A DNA stretch of 64,000 nt from Arcanobacterium haemolyticum (GCA_021532125.1 JADYUX010000002.1:1-64000), one strand, 5' to 3'; positions 9,152-23,054 are shown, counted from the first letter of the stretch. The notes: generated by a model not told the origin, from the sequence alone. Numbers and translations are program-made.

Positions 9152-10744
9152 ATGAACAAGATCAGTGCTTCTCTCGCCGGTGCGGTCGGCTCGATCGCAG
9201 CGCTCACGCTTCTCTCACGTCTCGTCGGTTTTGTCCGCACGTGGGTGCAAAATGGTGCGCTTGGCGATACCGCTGCAGGCGTCGCGTATTCCACCTCGAA
9301 TACTGTTCCGAATGTCCTCTTCGAGGTAGCCGCGGGTGGAGCGCTCGCAGGTGCTGTTATCCCGGTATTGTCGGGATTCCTTGCTAAAGGAATGAAAGAT
9401 GAGCTTGGGCGTTCGGCTTCAGCGCTCCTGACGTGGATTTGCGTTATTGGTTTCCCTTTAGCGGGCATCGTTGCACTTACGGCTGAACCCCTGACCCGCG
9501 CACTCCTCGGGGTGGATGCGCCAGCGGATCAGGTTGCGCTCGCAGCCGCGTTGCTGCGCATGTTTGCACTCCAGATTCCGTTGTACGGGATTTCGGTGGT
9601 TCTCACGGGAATCCTCCAGACTCACAAGCGTTTCATCCTCCCCGCGCTCGCCCCGATGTTGTCGTCGCTTACAGTGATAGCGACTTTCCTCCTGTTCTCT
9701 CGCCTGGCGGAAGGGCACCAAGATGATCCTGGAGCGCTGAGTTCTGCCGCAATTTCGGAACTTGGATGGGGGACGACACTCGGCGTTGTGGCCTTCTCAC
9801 TTCCCCAACTGATTCCCGCAGCACGCCTAGTGACGTTGCGGCCGACGTTGTCGTTCCCGACAGGCGTTGCACGCCGGGCTCTGAGCCTCATGGGCGCCGG
9901 GCTTGGCGGTCTGCTAGCTCAGCAGGTTCAGATCGTTGTCGTCATGTGGGTGGCGAATACGCAGGGTGGTTCGGGAGCTACGGGCGCATATCCGGTGTAT
10001 ACCTTCGCAAATGCCGTCTACATGGTGCCGTATGCGGTGCTCGCGGTTCCTATCGCTACGGCAGTTTTCCCGAAGCTTTCTGAGGCTGCAGCGCTCCCGG
10101 GGCGTCCGGAGCTTGCGACGCTGACGGCGCGTTCGACTCGGTTGGTTATGGACGCGGGCATCGTGTGTGTTGCACTCCTCGCGGTCTTGGCGTTGCCGGC
10201 CCAACTTGTTTTCGCTGCCCTGCGTCCAGTGGCCGGCATGGAAGTGGCGCTCGTGTCGATGGCACCGGGCCTCGTGGGGTATGCGTTGATCTATCACTGC
10301 TCACGAGTGCTGTACGCGATTGAGGCCTCGAAGGATGTGGCGCTCGTCAACGCCCTCGCATGGGCGACAGTGTGTGTTGTTCTCGGCGTTGAGGTGGGCT
10401 TCGGCCTTGACGGTCGCGATGAGATCCTCCGCGCAATTGGTATTGCCATTTCTGTCGGGATGAGTCTAGGGGCGATTGGTGAACTCTGGGCGATTCGCCG
10501 TGCGCTCGGCGTACAGGCAACGGGAGGCTTTGCTCGCTCGGCGATCCTCGTGACAGCGGGAATGGCACTCGTTGGCAGTGTCGGATACGGTGTGGTGCAC
10601 CTCATTGTTACGCTCATTGGTTCGTCTCTCGTGGGAGGACTAGTCAGCGCACTCGCTGGTGGACTGGTTGTCCTGGCAGGCGGTGTGGGTGTTGTTCTCC
10701 TCGTCGACCGCAAGGCCTTTGCTCTCGCCTCGCGCCGCGGGTAA
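9152..10744 (+). CDS. murJ: MurJ/MviN-family lipid II flippase
   Basis: The 530-residue polytopic membrane protein has about 13-14 hydrophobic helices. The MviN/MurJ N-terminal signature is present (ALTLLSRLVGFVRTW, TVPNVLFEVAAGGALAGAVI), with charged residues along a central cavity. MurJ moves lipid-linked peptidoglycan precursor across the membrane. It follows the MraY-like gene by 20 bp. I see no good ribosome-binding site at ATG 9152, so it may depend on coupling. Actinobacteria often carry more than one MurJ-like protein, so this copy may not be the essential one. Confidence 0.85.
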   Translation: MNKISASLAGAVGSIAALTLLSRLVGFVRTWVQNGALGDTAAGVAYSTSNTVPNVLFEVAAGGALAGAVIPVLSGFLAKGMKDELGRSASALLTWICVIGFPLAGIVALTAEPLTRALLGVDAPADQVALAAALLRMFALQIPLYGISVVLTGILQTHKRFILPALAPMLSSLTVIATFLLFSRLAEGHQDDPGALSSAAISELGWGTTLGVVAFSLPQLIPAARLVTLRPTLSFPTGVARRALSLMGAGLGGLLAQQVQIVVVMWVANTQGGSGATGAYPVYTFANAVYMVPYAVLAVPIATAVFPKLSEAAALPGRPELATLTARSTRLVMDAGIVCVALLAVLALPAQLVFAALRPVAGMEVALVSMAPGLVGYALIYHCSRVLYAIEASKDVALVNALAWATVCVVLGVEVGFGLDGRDEILRAIGIAISVGMSLGAIGELWAIRRALGVQATGGFARSAILVTAGMALVGSVGYGVVHLIVTLIGSSLVGGLVSALAGGLVVLAGGVGVVLLVDRKAFALASRRG

Positions 10745-10842
10745 ATCATGACAACAAGCCCCGGTACATGACGCGCAGATTCACACTGCCGCGTGGTTCC
10801 GCGAGTGAGCGGACACACGAGCGTCCGAGTTTCGCCGAGTGT

Positions 10843-10859
10843 TAATCTGAAGTCCCGTG
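10843..10859 (+). promoter_or_regulatory. extended -10 promoter for leaderless pyrG
   Basis: TAATCT at 10843-10848 is preceded by TGT (extended -10, TGn) and followed 8 nt later by the GTG start codon of pyrG at 10857. There is no ribosome-binding site. Transcription would start at or next to the start codon, giving a leaderless mRNA. No good -35 is visible. Confidence 0.5.
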
Positions 10860-12545
10860 GAATATAACGCTGCCCGGTTGCCGGGGAATCAACATACAGT
10901 TACGCGTCAGATTTTTGTCACGGGTGGTGTGGCAAGTTCGCTGGGTAAGGGCCTGACGGCCTCGAGCTTGGGGCATCTTCTTCGCGCTCGCGGTTTGCAT
11001 GTGGCGATGCAGAAACTTGATCCCTACATCAATGTCGATCCAGGAACGATGAACCCCTTTCAGCATGGCGAAGTCTTCGTCACGAAAGATGGTGCTGAGA
11101 CGGATCTCGATATTGGTCACTATGAGCGTTTCTTGGACGTGGAGCTATCTGGACATGCGAACTCGACAACGGGCCAGGTGTATTCGAGTGTGCTTGCAAA
11201 GGAGCGTGCGGGCGAGTACCTGGGCGAGTGCGTGCAGGTGATCCCGCATATCACGGACGAGATCATTGCACGGATGCGTGCGCAGGCTGAACCTGATGAG
11301 GATGGCAGCGTCCCGGATGTCATCATCACGGAAATCGGTGGAACCGTTGGGGATATAGAGTCGCAGCCTTTCCTCGAAGCCGCGCGTCAGGTGCGTCAGC
11401 TCATCGGGCGTGATAATTGTTTCTTCATCCATGTTTCTCTCGTGCCATATCTCGCTGCTGGTGGCGAGCTGAAGACGAAGCCGACGCAACATTCAGTTGC
11501 GGCGCTTCGGTCAATCGGTATCCAGCCCGACGCGATCGTGTTGAGGTGTGACCGTGACCTACCCGAGGGTGTCAAAAATAAGATCGCTCTTTTCTGTGAC
11601 GTGGATCGTGAAGCGGTCATCCAGTGTAAAGATGCGTCGTCAATTTACGAGATTCCTGTGACGCTTCACGACGAAGGTCTCGATGCTTACGTTGTTCGTC
11701 GCCTTTCGATGAGTTTCCGGGATGTTGATTGGCGCGGTTGGGATTGGCTGCTTGAACGTGTGCGCCATCCGCGTGAGCGGGTGCGTGTGGCGCTTGTTGG
11801 GAAGTATGTGGACCTTCACGATGCGTATCTGTCTGTTGCTGAGGCGTTGCGCGCTGGGGGATTTGCCCATGAAGCTCATGTTGATATCGCCTGGGTCGCC
11901 TCTGACACATGCGAGAGTGAGGCAGGGGCGGCGGAACAGTTTGCGGATGTGGATGCGATTCTTGTCCCGGGAGGATTCGGTGTCCGTGGCCTCGATGGGA
12001 AGATCGGGGCGCTACGCTATGCGCGCGAGCATAAGATTCCTACGTTAGGTATCTGTTTGGGCTTGCAGTGCATGGTGATTGAAGCTGCGCGGAATCTTCT
12101 CGGGCTGGCTGATGCTTCGTCCACGGAATGTGATCCGCTGACGAGCGAGCCTGTGATCGCGACGATGGAGGAACAGCGCGCTGTTCTCGACGGGGGTGGC
12201 GATATGGGCGGCACGATGCGCTTGGGTGCGTATCCTGCTGAGCTTATTCCGGGATCGCTTGCTGCGCAGCTGTACGGGGAAACGTCGGTGTCGGAACGCC
12301 ACCGCCACCGTTACGAGGTCAATATGGCTTACCGGGATCGTCTTGAGGAGGTCGGGCTCCACGTATCTGGGACGTCGCCTGATGGTCGTCTCGTGGAATT
12401 CGTTGAGCTTGATCGTGCTGTGCATCCGTACTACATTGCCACGCAAGCCCACCCAGAATTTAAGAGCCGACCGACGAAGGCGCATCCGCTTTTCGCTGGA
12501 TTGATTGCGGCTGCGCTTGAATATCAGGCGAAGCGAGTGGCGTGA
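10857..12545 (+). CDS. pyrG: CTP synthase
   Basis: The 562-residue glutamine amidotransferase-synthetase converts UTP to CTP. The N-terminal synthetase domain carries [13 protein letters not shown] (P-loop) and [15 protein letters not shown]. The C-terminal class I glutaminase domain carries GICLGLQCM with the catalytic Cys, and the His/Glu pair in AHPEFKSRP. The GTG start gives about 15 extra residues before the conserved domain, and the promoter geometry suggests a leaderless mRNA. The stop overlaps the NUDIX gene start (TGATG). Confidence 0.96.
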   Translation: MEYNAARLPGNQHTVTRQIFVTGGVASSLGKGLTASSLGHLLRARGLHVAMQKLDPYINVDPGTMNPFQHGEVFVTKDGAETDLDIGHYERFLDVELSGHANSTTGQVYSSVLAKERAGEYLGECVQVIPHITDEIIARMRAQAEPDEDGSVPDVIITEIGGTVGDIESQPFLEAARQVRQLIGRDNCFFIHVSLVPYLAAGGELKTKPTQHSVAALRSIGIQPDAIVLRCDRDLPEGVKNKIALFCDVDREAVIQCKDASSIYEIPVTLHDEGLDAYVVRRLSMSFRDVDWRGWDWLLERVRHPRERVRVALVGKYVDLHDAYLSVAEALRAGGFAHEAHVDIAWVASDTCESEAGAAEQFADVDAILVPGGFGVRGLDGKIGALRYAREHKIPTLGICLGLQCMVIEAARNLLGLADASSTECDPLTSEPVIATMEEQRAVLDGGGDMGGTMRLGAYPAELIPGSLAAQLYGETSVSERHRHRYEVNMAYRDRLEEVGLHVSGTSPDGRLVEFVELDRAVHPYYIATQAHPEFKSRPTKAHPLFAGLIAAALEYQAKRVA

Positions 12546-13204
12546 TGAAACGAGGAGACATGTACAGCGAGTTTTCACCCGAACGCACAGAGCCTTTTGC
12601 TGGCGCGAACGATGCGAGTTCACGCCCGTTGAAAGATGCCGTTGCTCAAGATCATGTGGGTTTACGGGAGCGCCTCGTTCCATACCGTGGTTCGATCCTC
12701 GATCTTGTTGAGGATCACATCACGCTCGGGGATAGTGAGCTCACTCGTGAATACATTGACCATGACGATGCGGTGGCAATCGTTGCGATCCGCGACGGCG
12801 AATGTGGTGAGGAGGTGCTTCTCATCCGTCAGTATCGTCATCCTATTCGGCGCATGATGTGGGAGATTCCGGCGGGACTTCTCGACATTGAGGGGGAGCC
12901 GCCTTTGCAGGCCGCCGCTCGTGAGTTGCGTGAAGAAACCGACATGGTGGCTGATTCGTATGAGCCGCTCGTCAATTTCTTTGTGTCTCCGGGATGCTCG
13001 GCCGAACGTCTGCATGTTTTCCTCGCTCGTGGGGTGCATCGTGCGGAGTCGGTGTTCGAACGCACGGAGGAGGAGTCGGAGATCGAAGTAAGTTGGCACC
13101 CGCTTGACGAGGTTGTGACGGCGATCTTGGCGGGAGATCTCGCGTGTCCGACGCTTGTGTCGGGTGTGCTTGCGTATGCCTTACGCATGAGGATGGGGAA
13201 TTAA
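12545..13204 (+). CDS. NUDIX hydrolase, ADP-ribose pyrophosphatase type
   Basis: This 219-residue cytosolic enzyme has a Nudix box within EIPAGLLDIEG and AARELREETDM; the metal-binding REXXEE core is intact, while the box glycine is replaced by Asp, as in several actinobacterial relatives. The order pyrG-NUDIX is conserved (Rv1699-Rv1700). It likely hydrolyses ADP-ribose or related nucleoside diphosphates. ATG 12545 overlaps the pyrG stop. ATG 12560 is also possible, but its AGGAG lies only 2 nt away, which is too close. Confidence 0.88.
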   Translation: MKRGDMYSEFSPERTEPFAGANDASSRPLKDAVAQDHVGLRERLVPYRGSILDLVEDHITLGDSELTREYIDHDDAVAIVAIRDGECGEEVLLIRQYRHPIRRMMWEIPAGLLDIEGEPPLQAAARELREETDMVADSYEPLVNFFVSPGCSAERLHVFLARGVHRAESVFERTEEESEIEVSWHPLDEVVTAILAGDLACPTLVSGVLAYALRMRMGN

Positions 13205-13219
13205 TTTCTTGTAAGGGAA

Positions 13220-13252
13220 GGGGCGACGAACGAGTTTCGTCGCCCCTTTTTT
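13220..13252 (+). terminator. rho-independent terminator
   Basis: A perfect 11-bp stem (13220-13230 with 13236-13246, starting GGGGCGACGAA) with a 5-nt loop is followed by six T. It closes the long tlyA-to-NUDIX run. Confidence 0.93.
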
Positions 13253-13350
13253 GATTCTTCTTCGTGTGCGCGTGGTGCCCCATGACTATCGCGACACACG
13301 CGACGTTGTACCCATGCGCTCAACCGGTTTTCGGTGTACAGTGAAGGAGA

Positions 13351-13366
13351 TTTCGGGATACCGAAA
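13351..13366 (+). promoter_or_regulatory. palindromic operator candidate before mntH
   Basis: TTTCGG-GATA-CCGAAA is a perfect 6-4-6 inverted repeat lying 15 bp before the preferred start of the Nramp gene. A -10-like TACAGT sits at 13337-13342, so a bound protein would block transcription. A manganese-responsive regulator (MntR/DtxR family) is the natural candidate by position; this is inference. Confidence 0.55.
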
Positions 13367-13381
13367 AATAAGGGGATGTAC

Positions 13382-14611
13382 GTGGAAGTAACTCAGGAAA
13401 AGGTAGGCATGCGCTGGCGCCGTCACCTCCTCATGCTCGGCCCGGGCTTCATCGCCGCAGTTGCCTACCTTGATCCCGGAAATTTTGCGACGAACATCAG
13501 CGCAGGCGCCGAATTCGGTTATCTCCTCGTGTGGGTTATCGTCGCGGCCAACATTATGGCCATGGTTATCCAGTACCTCGCCGCTCGCATCGGTATCCTC
13601 ACCGGCCACACGCTCCCTGAGCTCATTGCTCAGCACTCGTCGAATCCGGTACGCATCGCCTATTGGGCCCAAGCTCAGATGGTCGCCATCGCAACCGACA
13701 TCGCAGAAGTTGTTGGTGGAGCAGTCGCGCTCCAAGTCCTCACCGGTATGCCGATTATCGCTGGCGCCATCCTTACGGTAGTTATCTCTACGGCAATCCT
13801 TTTCGCCCAAGGTGGGCGCAAACATCGGCATTTTGAGCGTGTCATCATCACGATGGTCGTGATTATTGCGCTCGCGATTGGGTGGAATCTCGTCGTCTCG
13901 CACCCAAGCCCTGTCGGTACTCTCGAAGGTCTCATCCCGCGATTCCACGGGCATGAATCTCTTGTGCTGGCGGCGGGAATGCTTGGAGCCACGGTTATGC
14001 CGCACGCGATTTATATTCACTCGGCACTCGTGCGTGACCGTTTCGGGCAGGTTGATGGCTCGCGGATCAACGACATGCTTCGTGCAACACGGTTGGATGT
14101 TGCGCTGTCGATGCTGTTAGCAGGCACGGTCAATGGTGCCATGGTGCTCCTGGCGGCAGGTGCGTTGCGCGGCGTGGAGGGCACCGATACTCTCACAGGG
14201 GCACATGATGCTATCGCGTCGATTCTCGGGCCTGGGGCTGCCTGGGCGTTTGCTATCGCGCTTCTCGTTTCTGGCCTGGCATCAACCACGGTCGGGTCCT
14301 ACTCTGGTTCGGTGGTGTTGAACGGCCTCCTCAACGTGGATGTCACACCGCTCATGTCGCGCCTTATTACTGCAGTCCCGGCGGTTATCATCTTGGCCCT
14401 CGGCGTTGATCCGACGCGAGCTCTTGTTATATCGCAGGTCGTCTTATCCTTCGGCATTCCGCTCGTCTTGATCCCGCTTATCTCTTTGTCGGCTAACAAG
14501 AGCATTACGGGGCGCCGCCTCCCCAAGCCTTTGCTGGCTTTTGCGAGCGTGAGTGCCGTGCTCATTGTCGCTCTTAACGTGGCGCTTATTGTCGAAACGC
14601 TGGGTGGGTAG
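13382..14611 (+). CDS. mntH: Nramp-family Mn2+/divalent metal transporter MntH
   Basis: The 409-residue membrane protein has 11 predicted helices and imports Mn2+ (or Fe2+) with protons. Helix 1 holds the metal-binding DPGN within AYLDPGNFATNIS, and helix 6 the conserved MPHAIYIHSA (the Met and Ala/Pro region of the metal site). I choose GTG 13382 because AAGGGG (13370-13375) lies 6 nt upstream. ATG 13376 would have no spacing, and GTG 13334 would put the operator palindrome inside the gene. It is monocistronic, with a terminator upstream and 500 bp free downstream. Confidence 0.9.
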   Translation: MEVTQEKVGMRWRRHLLMLGPGFIAAVAYLDPGNFATNISAGAEFGYLLVWVIVAANIMAMVIQYLAARIGILTGHTLPELIAQHSSNPVRIAYWAQAQMVAIATDIAEVVGGAVALQVLTGMPIIAGAILTVVISTAILFAQGGRKHRHFERVIITMVVIIALAIGWNLVVSHPSPVGTLEGLIPRFHGHESLVLAAGMLGATVMPHAIYIHSALVRDRFGQVDGSRINDMLRATRLDVALSMLLAGTVNGAMVLLAAGALRGVEGTDTLTGAHDAIASILGPGAAWAFAIALLVSGLASTTVGSYSGSVVLNGLLNVDVTPLMSRLITAVPAVIILALGVDPTRALVISQVVLSFGIPLVLIPLISLSANKSITGRRLPKPLLAFASVSAVLIVALNVALIVETLGG

Positions 14612-15112
14612 CGCCAGGTTTCGGTGACATATGGCATCCGTTGGCGTTTGCCGGTTGAGTTCGACGCGCCCCTCGCCACCGAGTCGCGAATGTCCGCAGC
14701 TCTCGTAGCTCCGATAGGTTACGCAGGCGACAACGTGAAACATAGCTTTGGTTGGTGGAGTGGGCTGAACGTCCTTGGGACGAGTCGGTGACGAAACGTC
14801 GTGTGCGGCTTGAGTTGAAGGTGCCCGGCGCGAGGATTCCCGAGTAAATCTGCTTTCTGGGTGACGACGTGTGCCGTGTCTCGTCGTCAGCAAAATGTGA
14901 CAACGGACTCCATAACTAGAACCATTCCATTTTTTGAACGGGGCAGTTTTCTCTCATAACTGCGCCAGGTAGCCGATATCTCGCCACGACCCCTTCTTGA
15001 TAGCCAAGACTCGCATACCACGCTCACATCGTGCCACCTCGCCGCACGTAGGTAGGATGGCTTTTGGAAACACTTGTGTTGTTTAATAGATGGGCACATG
15101 AGAGGAGGTCGC
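14612..15112. other. intergenic region without recognised gene
   Basis: These 500 bp lie between mntH and sufR. Short ORFs on both strands have no recognisable features. The right end holds the sufR promoter and an inverted repeat (annotated separately). I see no RNA gene in it. Confidence 0.6.
15069..15089 (+). promoter_or_regulatory. sufR promoter/operator candidate
   Basis: AACAC-TT-GTGTT (15069-15080) is a perfect 5-bp inverted repeat directly followed by an AT-rich -10-like stretch (TAATAG, 15084-15089). SufR is an autorepressor in mycobacteria and cyanobacteria, so a SufR site is expected here. The match to any published SufR box is not claimed. Confidence 0.45.
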
Positions 15113-15818
15113 ATGGTAGGGACGATTGACCCGGATACAGGAACACGCGAACGTATCCTTCGCCTCATCATCGAAAACGGCCCCATTACGTCGGCTGAAC
15201 TAGCAAAAATGCTCGTACTCACCGCTGCTGCTGTTCGTCGTCATCTCTCACAACTCGAACTCGACGGACAGATCGCCGAGTACGAAGGAGCGAGCTCGGA
15301 ACCCGCACGCCGCGGCCGACCATCGCGCCGCTACGTCGCCACTGTCGAAGGTCAAGCAATCTTCGGAGATTCATACGCAGACGTTGCAACCCAAGCCCTC
15401 GACTTCGTCGCCAAAGCTTTCGGGGCACACGGCATCCAGAAGTTTGCCGACGAACGCTCGGAAGGACTCGAAGAACGCTACAAGAAAGTCGTCGAATCAG
15501 TCGGAGACGACGTTGAAGCACGTGCCGAAGCCCTAGCACGAATCCTCACCCAAGATGGCTACGCGGCAAGTATCAGACGAGGACCACGAGGACTCACCGT
15601 CCAGCTCTGCCAAGGCCACTGCCCAATCCAGGATGTAGCTACGGCATACCCAACGCTCTGCGAAGCAGAAACGCAGGCATTCCACAGACTTCTGGGCGTG
15701 CACGTCCAACGCCTTGCCACGCTGGCATCAGGTGAACACGTATGCACGCTCACGATTCCGCTCGTCTCGCGCTTGCGCGCAACGACCAACGGCGGAGAAA
15801 CAACAGGGAAGGATAGCC

Positions 15819-15838
<20 letters not shown>
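15113..15838 (+). CDS. sufR: SufR Fe-S-sensing transcriptional repressor
   Basis: The 241-residue regulator has an N-terminal winged helix-turn-helix ([20 protein letters not shown], residues about 25-44) and a C-terminal cysteine cluster CQGHC followed by a third Cys in EHVC that can ligate a 4Fe-4S cluster. SufR represses the suf operon when its cluster is intact. ATG 15113 has GAGGAGG 4 nt upstream; upstream starts in frame would overlap the promoter. The 3' end overlaps sufB by 20 bp, so regulator and machinery are co-transcribed, as in M. tuberculosis Rv1460-Rv1466. Confidence 0.9.
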
Positions 15839-17269
<1,431 letters not shown>

Positions 17270-17270
<1 letters not shown>

Positions 17271-18466
17271 TGACAAGCACAGATCACTCGCGCGCCGTTC
17301 TCCAATCCGAAGGGATGGGCACAGGCTCCTCGCGCGCAGATCGCCTCACATCCTTCGCCTCGGCTGACTTCGAGATACCGACAGGAACCGAAGAAGAGTG
17401 GCGGTTTACTCCGATGGGCCGCGTGCGCGAATTCGTAGGTGAGGAGCTCGTCGCCAAGCAGGCGACGGTCGAATCCGATTCCACTGCGCTTCAAACGGTT
17501 GATCGCGACGACGAACGTATCGGCGTCATCGGTAAACCCGAAGATCGCTCCGGCGCACTCGCCTGGGAAGCCTACGAAAAGGCTCACGTTCTGACGATCC
17601 CTGCCGGGCAGGAGCACGACGCGATCCTCAAGATCGAAGCACCCGAGGGTATGTCCGCGGCACATCTTCGCGTGATCGCTGAAGAGCAAGCTAAGGGAAC
17701 GATCGTCATTGAGCACTCCGGTGCCGGCGACCTCACCGAAGGCGTCGAGATTTCCGTAGGTGACGATGCCGAGCTCACTGTTGTGTCCGTCCAGGAAGCC
17801 GAGCGCACTGCCCGCCACTTCTCCACCCAGCGCATCTCGATCGGGCGCGGAGCAAAGGTCCGGCACATTGTTGTCACTCTCGGAGGCGACGTCGTTCGCG
17901 TCACCACAAGCCTCAATTACGAAGGCCCCGGCGGTGAAGCTGAGCTCCTCGGCGCGTACATCACCGACGCTGGCGAACACCAAGAGCATCGCATCTTCGT
18001 CGATCACGAACTGCCCAACTGCGTCTCCCGAGTAACCTACAAGGGAGCCCTCCAAGGCGACGACGCTCATTCCGTATGGATCGGTGACGTACTCATCGGT
18101 GCACCCGCAACTGGTACCGATACGTACGAGCTCAACCGCAACCTCGTCCTCACGAAGGGCGCAAAGGCCGATTCCGTGCCGAACCTCGAGATCGAAACCG
18201 GCGAAATCGTCGGGGCCGGCCACGCGTCAGCAACTGGCCGATTCGACGAAGAACAGCTCTTCTACCTCCAGGCGCGCGGTATCCCGGAAGACGTTGCTCG
18301 TCGTCTCGTCGTGCGAGGATTCTTTGCCGAACTCGTCGAACAAATCGGTGTCGAATCGGTGCAGACCAAACTCATGAACGCAATCGAGCGCGAACTCGAC
18401 CTAGCTGGAATGGGATCGGGCCTCGTCCCGGCCGAATCCGACGAACTCGCGGAGGGCATCGAATGA
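17270..18466 (+). CDS. sufD: Fe-S cluster assembly protein SufD
   Basis: The 398-residue paralogue of SufB completes the SufBC2D complex and aids iron entry. The N-terminal helical part includes EEEWRFTPM, the core is a beta-helix, and the C-terminal SufB/D domain carries GHASATGRFDEEQLFYLQARG. The start overlaps the sufB stop by one base and the end overlaps the Rieske gene by 4 bp. Confidence 0.94.
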
Positions 18467-18798
18467 CCCTCCAGGTTGCGTGCTCCACTGACGCTTTGGA
18501 ACCGGCCGAAGCGATGAAAGTGGAACTCACCGATGCGAACGGGGCGACCGTCCCAGTCGCGATAGTCCGCGACTCGGACGGCACCTGGCACGCCCTCGGT
18601 GACACCTGCACTCACGCCGATTTTTCTCTCGCTGACGGCGACGTGGAAGACGGCGCCATCGAATGTTGGAAACACGGCTCACCTTTTGAGCTCGCAACCG
18701 GCAGACCACTCTCTTTACCGGCCACGAAGCCGGTGCCCGTGTACACCATCCAGATCAGCGGCTCCGACGTCCTCGTCGATGTCGATGCCACCCTTTAG
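18463..18798 (+). CDS. Rieske [2Fe-2S] ferredoxin-like protein of the suf operon
   Basis: The 111-residue small protein has both Rieske ligand pairs: CTH (residues about 47-49) and CWKHG (about 67-71), 17 residues apart, so a 2Fe-2S cluster with 2 Cys and 2 His is expected. Similar Rieske proteins sit between sufD and sufC in many actinobacteria. An electron-donor role in cluster assembly is plausible but unproven. It overlaps sufD by 4 bp and precedes the sufC start by 8 bp. Confidence 0.88.
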   Translation: MTLQVACSTDALEPAEAMKVELTDANGATVPVAIVRDSDGTWHALGDTCTHADFSLADGDVEDGAIECWKHGSPFELATGRPLSLPATKPVPVYTIQISGSDVLVDVDATL

Positions 18799-18806
18799 GA
18801 GCTACC

Positions 18807-21328
<2,522 letters not shown>

Positions 21329-21336
<8 letters not shown>

Positions 21337-21703
21337 GCAGGATAATCTTGAGGCTGCTCCCTCATATGGAGCCCCCGCGGCGGGCGTTCCCGCAGCTCCT
21401 TTGGCGAAGGAGGACGTCGAGGAGGCTCTCAAAGACGTCATTGATCCCGAGCTTGGGATTAACGTTGTCGATCTTGGCTTGCTGTATGGAATCAACATCG
21501 ACGGTAATGATGTTGTGCTCGATATGACGCTCACGTCGGCGGCTTGCCCGCTGACGGATGTTATCGAGGATCAGGCCGCACAGGCCCTCAATGGGATGGC
21601 CTCTTCTCTGCGAATCAACTGGGTGTGGTTGCCGCCGTGGGGGCCGGAACGTATTACTCCGGATGGTCGTGAGATGCTTCAAGCGTTGGGCTTTAATGTC
21701 TGA
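21329..21703 (+). CDS. sufT: SufT / MIP18-family Fe-S maturation factor
   Basis: The 124-residue DUF59 protein has an N-terminal Ala/Pro-rich extension (25 residues) before the domain VEEALKDVIDPELGINVVDLG. The conserved reactive Cys lies in SAACPLT and the C-terminal WLPPWGPERI is typical of SufT. It helps mature Fe-S proteins under high demand. GGAGGT precedes ATG 21329, which lies 8 bp inside sufU. It is the last gene of the suf operon, before a hairpin terminator. Confidence 0.92.
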
Positions 21704-21714
21704 TACGCGTGACG

Positions 21715-21757
21715 ACGAAGGCGAGGGCAGGATGTTCTGCTCTCGCCTTCGTTGTTT
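21715..21757 (+). terminator. terminator of the suf operon
   Basis: An 11-bp perfect stem (21715-21725, ACGAAGGCGAG, with 21742-21752) continues inward through further pairs and is followed by TGTTT. It lies between the convergent suf operon and alcohol dehydrogenase gene. Confidence 0.82.
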
Positions 21758-21801
21758 AGACAGGTCGGGGAAGTGATTCTCGCTAGTTTCCTTGGGGGCG
21801 A

Positions 21802-22851
21802 TTATGCCCAGGGGTCGACGAGGATTCGGATGGGATTTCCGACCTTGCGTTCGAGGTGGTCAATTCCAACCTTGATGTCGCGCAGAGAGACGATTTCCGA
21901 GATAGATTCGGTGAGGTCGAGACGACCGTAGGCGAGCATTTCGGTGAGCATGGCAATATCTTGGGTTTGGTAGCCCAAGTGTCCGAGTACTTGCTTGGAA
22001 TGAAGATTGAAGTCGAGGAAGCTTCCGAGGTTCATATCCTGTGCGCTCATTCCCACGGCCACTGCCTTGCCGTTGTTGTCAAGGCTTGCAACGGCTTGGC
22101 GGAGGGTCGAGGAGATGCCAACAGCGTCGAAAGCGACATCGACCATGCGCCCTCCGGTTGCCTTCGTGATCGAGTCGAGGAGGTTTTCGTCGTCAGCGCG
22201 GAAGACGTAGTCGGCTCCGAGGCGTTTGGCGCGTTCGAGGGATTCGTCGTTAATGTCGATGCCGATGATCGGTACGGCACCTGCCAGCTTTGCAAGTTGG
22301 ACGATATGAGTTCCGACGCCACCGAGGCCCCAGACTGCGACAGCATTTCCAGGGTGGACCTTCCCGGTTCGGACGACTGCTCCGAAAGGCGTCGAGACAG
22401 CATCGGCGAGGATGGCTGCTTGCTTGAGATCAACGTCGTCGGGGATGCGGGTCATACCTGTGGCGTTGGCGATGGTGTATTGCGCCCATCCGCCGTCGTA
22501 GGCAAAGGCCATGAGTTGAAGGTCGAGGCAGTTTGCGAAGTCGCCGCGGCGGCAACGCCGGCAGGTGAGGCAGGGGCGGCCGGCGGAGGGGATAACTTTG
22601 TCGCCAAGCTCCCAGCCTGTGACACCCGGGCCAATTTTGTCGATTGTGCCCGCTGCTTCGTGCCCCTGCGTCACTACGGGGAGGAGGTCAGGGAATGCTC
22701 CGTTGATGAGGGAGAGGTCTGAGTGGCAGATGCCGCAGTAGGCAACCTTGACTCGGACTTGGCCTGGTCCCGGTTCGGGGATGGGGATTTCTTCGACTTC
22801 AACGCGGCGTCCGTCGGCGTAGAAGCGTTCGGCGAGCATGGTAGTTGTCAT
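21802..22851 (-). CDS. zinc-dependent alcohol dehydrogenase (MDR superfamily)
   Basis: The 349-residue NAD(P)-dependent enzyme has catalytic zinc ligands Cys in YCGICHSD, His/Glu in GHEAAG, and a structural zinc site of four Cys in CLTCRRCRRGDFANC. The Rossmann motif is GLGGVGTHIVQLA, and the Asp after the next strand (GIDIND) favours NAD over NADP. The true substrate cannot be told. AAGGA lies before the ATG. It is monocistronic, divergent from the ABC-F gene. Confidence 0.88.
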   Translation of the reverse strand: MTTTMLAERFYADGRRVEVEEIPIPEPGPGQVRVKVAYCGICHSDLSLINGAFPDLLPVVTQGHEAAGTIDKIGPGVTGWELGDKVIPSAGRPCLTCRRCRRGDFANCLDLQLMAFAYDGGWAQYTIANATGMTRIPDDVDLKQAAILADAVSTPFGAVVRTGKVHPGNAVAVWGLGGVGTHIVQLAKLAGAVPIIGIDINDESLERAKRLGADYVFRADDENLLDSITKATGGRMVDVAFDAVGISSTLRQAVASLDNNGKAVAVGMSAQDMNLGSFLDFNLHSKQVLGHLGYQTQDIAMLTEMLAYGRLDLTESISEIVSLRDIKVGIDHLERKVGNPIRILVDPWA

Positions 22852-22898
22852 GTGATCACATCCTTGGAATCAACTGACCGGCACGGTGTCGGCTCTGC

Positions 22899-22911
22899 TC
22901 CTAGTCTAGGA
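22899..22911 (-). promoter_or_regulatory. perfect inverted repeat upstream of alcohol dehydrogenase
   Basis: TCCTAG-T-CTAGGA is a 6-1-6 perfect palindrome about 50 bp before the ADH start and includes a -10-like TAGACT on the minus strand. It is a possible operator; the regulator is unknown. Confidence 0.4.
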
Positions 22912-23038
22912 CGAAAGACCCTCAAAGGTGACGGTTTTAATTATTCAACGTCAAGATATGTGCGGCGGTCATCGTCACCAGGCATCCTCGCCTACCAATC
23001 TCACACACGCGAGAGCCCCGACAACGCAAGTGAAACGT

Positions 23039-23054
23039 TAGGCTAAAAGGCGTG
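23039..23054 (+). promoter_or_regulatory. -10 box for leaderless ABC-F gene
   Basis: TAGGCT at 23039-23044 is followed by 7 nt and then GTG 23052, with no ribosome-binding site at usable spacing. The geometry fits transcription starting at the start codon. Confidence 0.48.

Noticed and set aside
21856-22722. 288-codon ORF opposite the alcohol dehydrogenase
   Set aside because: Antisense shadow of a clearly real zinc dehydrogenase.
22851-22860. TGTGATCACA palindrome at the alcohol dehydrogenase start
   Set aside because: CRP sites need six bases between the TGTGA and TCACA arms; here there is none, and it sits on the start codon.
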